Shown: piece by piece, positions 14,040 to 15,044 of the stretch
Layout: every line of letters begins with the position of its first letter
How positions within the stretch are numbered: the first letter of the stretch is position 1
From: Monoraphidium neglectum
Lineage: Eukaryota; Chlorophyta; Chlorophyceae; Sphaeropleales; Selenastraceae
Direction of reading: 5' to 3'
NCBI RefSeq assembly: GCF_000611645.1
Contig: NW_014012918.1
Coordinates: 6,448 to 21,491 of the forward strand
DNA length: 15,044 nucleotides
Made by a program: the position numbers and the translations under genes
Notes under the pieces: generated by a model
Databases searched by the model: none
Seen by the model: only the letters and a program-made list of their open reading frames with translations
Told to the model about the DNA's origin: nothing

Positions 14040-14382
14040 TGGCGAGGCACCTACTCAGCCCACAATTCGTTGCGAACTTGGTCTGGTGTGACTCGGCATC
14101 TCGCTGTGTTCGCTGAACAGGGTCAACTTGGTTGTCACAGACTGAGTCCTGTTGGTGGATCCTGTTACATGAAGGTGTAACAAGGTGCCTGCGTGCTGGC
14201 CCCACTCCTTGAGTGTGGAGAAGCAAATGACATCATTCAGAACCTAACAAAACCAAATATGCGAGAGTCCCAGCACTCCAAGGCTTGGTGTGCAGCTTTG
14301 CCACGGCACCGCTCAATGTAATGCACCGCGGGCTGCAGATCCAGGCAGTGCCGCCCCCGTTCTCCGCCCCCTGGCCGTGCCA
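14040..14382. other. Convergent intergenic region between AK7 and the NifU-domain gene
   Basis: No gene was found. The 343 bases hold the 3' UTRs of both genes and a palindromic pair of polyadenylation signals at 14163-14182. A further plus-strand TGTAA near 14318 could be a secondary signal. Confidence 0.6.
14163..14182. terminator. Palindromic two-way polyadenylation element (TGTTACA-N6-TGTAACA)
   Basis: Plus-strand TGTAA at 14176-14180 lies about 140 bases past the AK7 stop and is the first one after it. Minus-strand TGTAA at 14165-14169 lies about 214 bases past the NifU-gene stop and is the first one after that. The two form a perfect 7-base inverted repeat with a 6-base spacer, so one element can serve both genes. 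The mature 3' ends would overlap by a few tens of bases. Confidence 0.6.
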
Positions 14383-14837
14383 TCAGAAGGGGTTGACGAT
14401 GACCTCCGTGACGTCGGGGAACTTGTCCTTCACCGCAGCCGTAATGCCCTTGGCCAGCGGAGGGGGGCCCTGCGCGACCGCCGCGCAGAGATCCCGGGGT
14501 GTTGGGGGGGGGAGCGATGGGTCATGAGCTGATGCAACAGCTGTGTGACGCGCGACCCTTGCACCGCGCAGCACAGCCGCAATCGTTTACCACAGGCTTG
14601 CACAGGCATCCAGCGCAAGCTCAACCGTGCATTGCCTGCAGGCCTGTCCAAGCCCCGTATGCAGCGTGAGCGTGACGCATCATCTGCCCCCACCCGCACC
14701 TTGTAGCGCAGCACGACTGTGCCGCCCTCTGCCGAAACGACCTCCACAGCCCCGCCCATGGCCATAATGGCAGGGCGCACCACATTGAGGTGGTCGTCCA
14801 CGGCAGCCACACTGGCGCGCGTGTCCACCTTGTCCAC
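14383..14837 (-). CDS. NifU-like domain protein, C-terminal part, partial at right edge; domain lacks CxxC
   Basis: Two minus-strand exons, 14700-14837 and 14383-14469, splice in phase (donor GTGCGG, acceptor CGCAG) to encode VDKVDTRASVAAVDDHLN, VVRPAIMAMGGAVEVVSAEG, GTVVLRYK, then GPPPLAKGITAAVKDKFPDV and TEVIVNPF, stop at 14383-14385. LxxVRPxIxxxGGxVEVV, then a hydrophobic strand, then a helix ending KFPDVxEVI, is the NifU C-terminal fold used by Fe-S cluster carriers. Where active domains carry GxCxxC, this has KGPPPLAKG, so it cannot hold a cluster by those cysteines. Plastid NFU1-3 proteins of plants have a second, cysteine-less NifU domain at the C-terminus with a Gly-Pro in the same place; this could be such a domain, with the active domain encoded beyond the window. 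A stand-alone degenerate NFU-like protein is the alternative. The exon's CCAG acceptor lies just above 14837. Confidence 0.75.
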
Positions 14838-15044
14838 CTGGCGGTTCGGGGGAACGAATGGGGAGAAAACGCAACGCACCACGAGCCCGGGGAACCTTTG
14901 CAGACTTGACGTGAAGAAGGGGATTAGAATGGTTGAGGAAGCACGCGGGTGAAACACAGGCGCCGCATAAAGGAGGCGGGCTTGCACTGCCGCGATCGCC
15001 CTGCTGCCCTCGCCCTGCCGCCTCGGCCCCATCCCACCCCGCCC
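14838..15044 (-). other. Upstream intron or unrecognised part of the NifU-domain gene
   Basis: On the minus strand this stretch ends in a pyrimidine-rich run and CCAG directly before the exon at 14837, so at least its lower part is an intron. The open frame that continues across it has no family signature. Whether another exon begins near the window edge cannot be told. Confidence 0.45.

Noticed and set aside
14838..15032. Minus-strand open frame continuing upstream of the NifU exon
   Set aside because: Frame continuity crosses a good CCAG acceptor with a pyrimidine tract and the translated residues resemble no NifU sequence; treated as intron.

Overview
The window looks like nuclear DNA of a green alga (Chlorophyta). 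It is GC-rich and gene-dense. Every gene I could reconstruct is split by short GT-AG introns, and about 8 of the 27 modelled donors read GTGCG. Most gene ends have the green-algal polyadenylation signal TGTAA downstream. The products include chloroplast-type proteins (a plant-type rhodanese, a Rubisco-methyltransferase-like SET protein, a NifU-like protein) and an axonemal adenylate kinase (AK7), which fits an alga that has or had flagella. A chlorophycean with many CA and CAG repeats (Haematococcus-like or volvocine) would fit, but class and species are not proven. No IS element, CRISPR array, virus or bacterial operon was seen.

Layout: (1) 84-384 (+), the last two coding exons of an endosulfine (ENSA/ARPP-19) family gene that enters from the left. 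(2) 385-1536, no gene recognised; 3' flank and presumed promoter. (3) 1537-3385 (+), a seven-exon chloroplast rhodanese with a C-terminal membrane helix. (4) 3621-5354 (-), a five-exon METTL21-type (family 16) protein methyltransferase, convergent with (3). (5) 5355-6322, no gene; METTL promoter side and 3' flank of the next gene. (6) 6323-8856 (-), a six-exon SET-domain methyltransferase of the Rubisco LSMT/SETD type. (7) 8857-9237, a compact divergent intergenic region. (8) 9238-14039 (+), an eleven-exon AK7-type gene with an NAD(P)-binding-like N-terminus, an adenylate kinase core and a Dpy-30 motif, carrying a pure (CAG)32 tract. (9) 14383 to at least 14837 (-), the last two recognised exons of a NifU-domain gene that continues beyond the right edge and lacks CxxC in the visible domain.

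The genes belong to unrelated processes (cell-cycle phosphatase control, plastid sulfur chemistry, protein methylation, cilium, Fe-S assembly) and are probably just neighbours. The exon models below were built by hand: splice phases close to complete reading frames in every gene, and joined exons match family signatures. Two acceptors are ambiguous (SET exon 3, AK7 exon 7). I found no convincing new biological system. The most unusual things are the long CAG tract in AK7, its extension past Dpy-30, a QHS in place of the SET NHS motif, and a palindromic two-way polyadenylation element.
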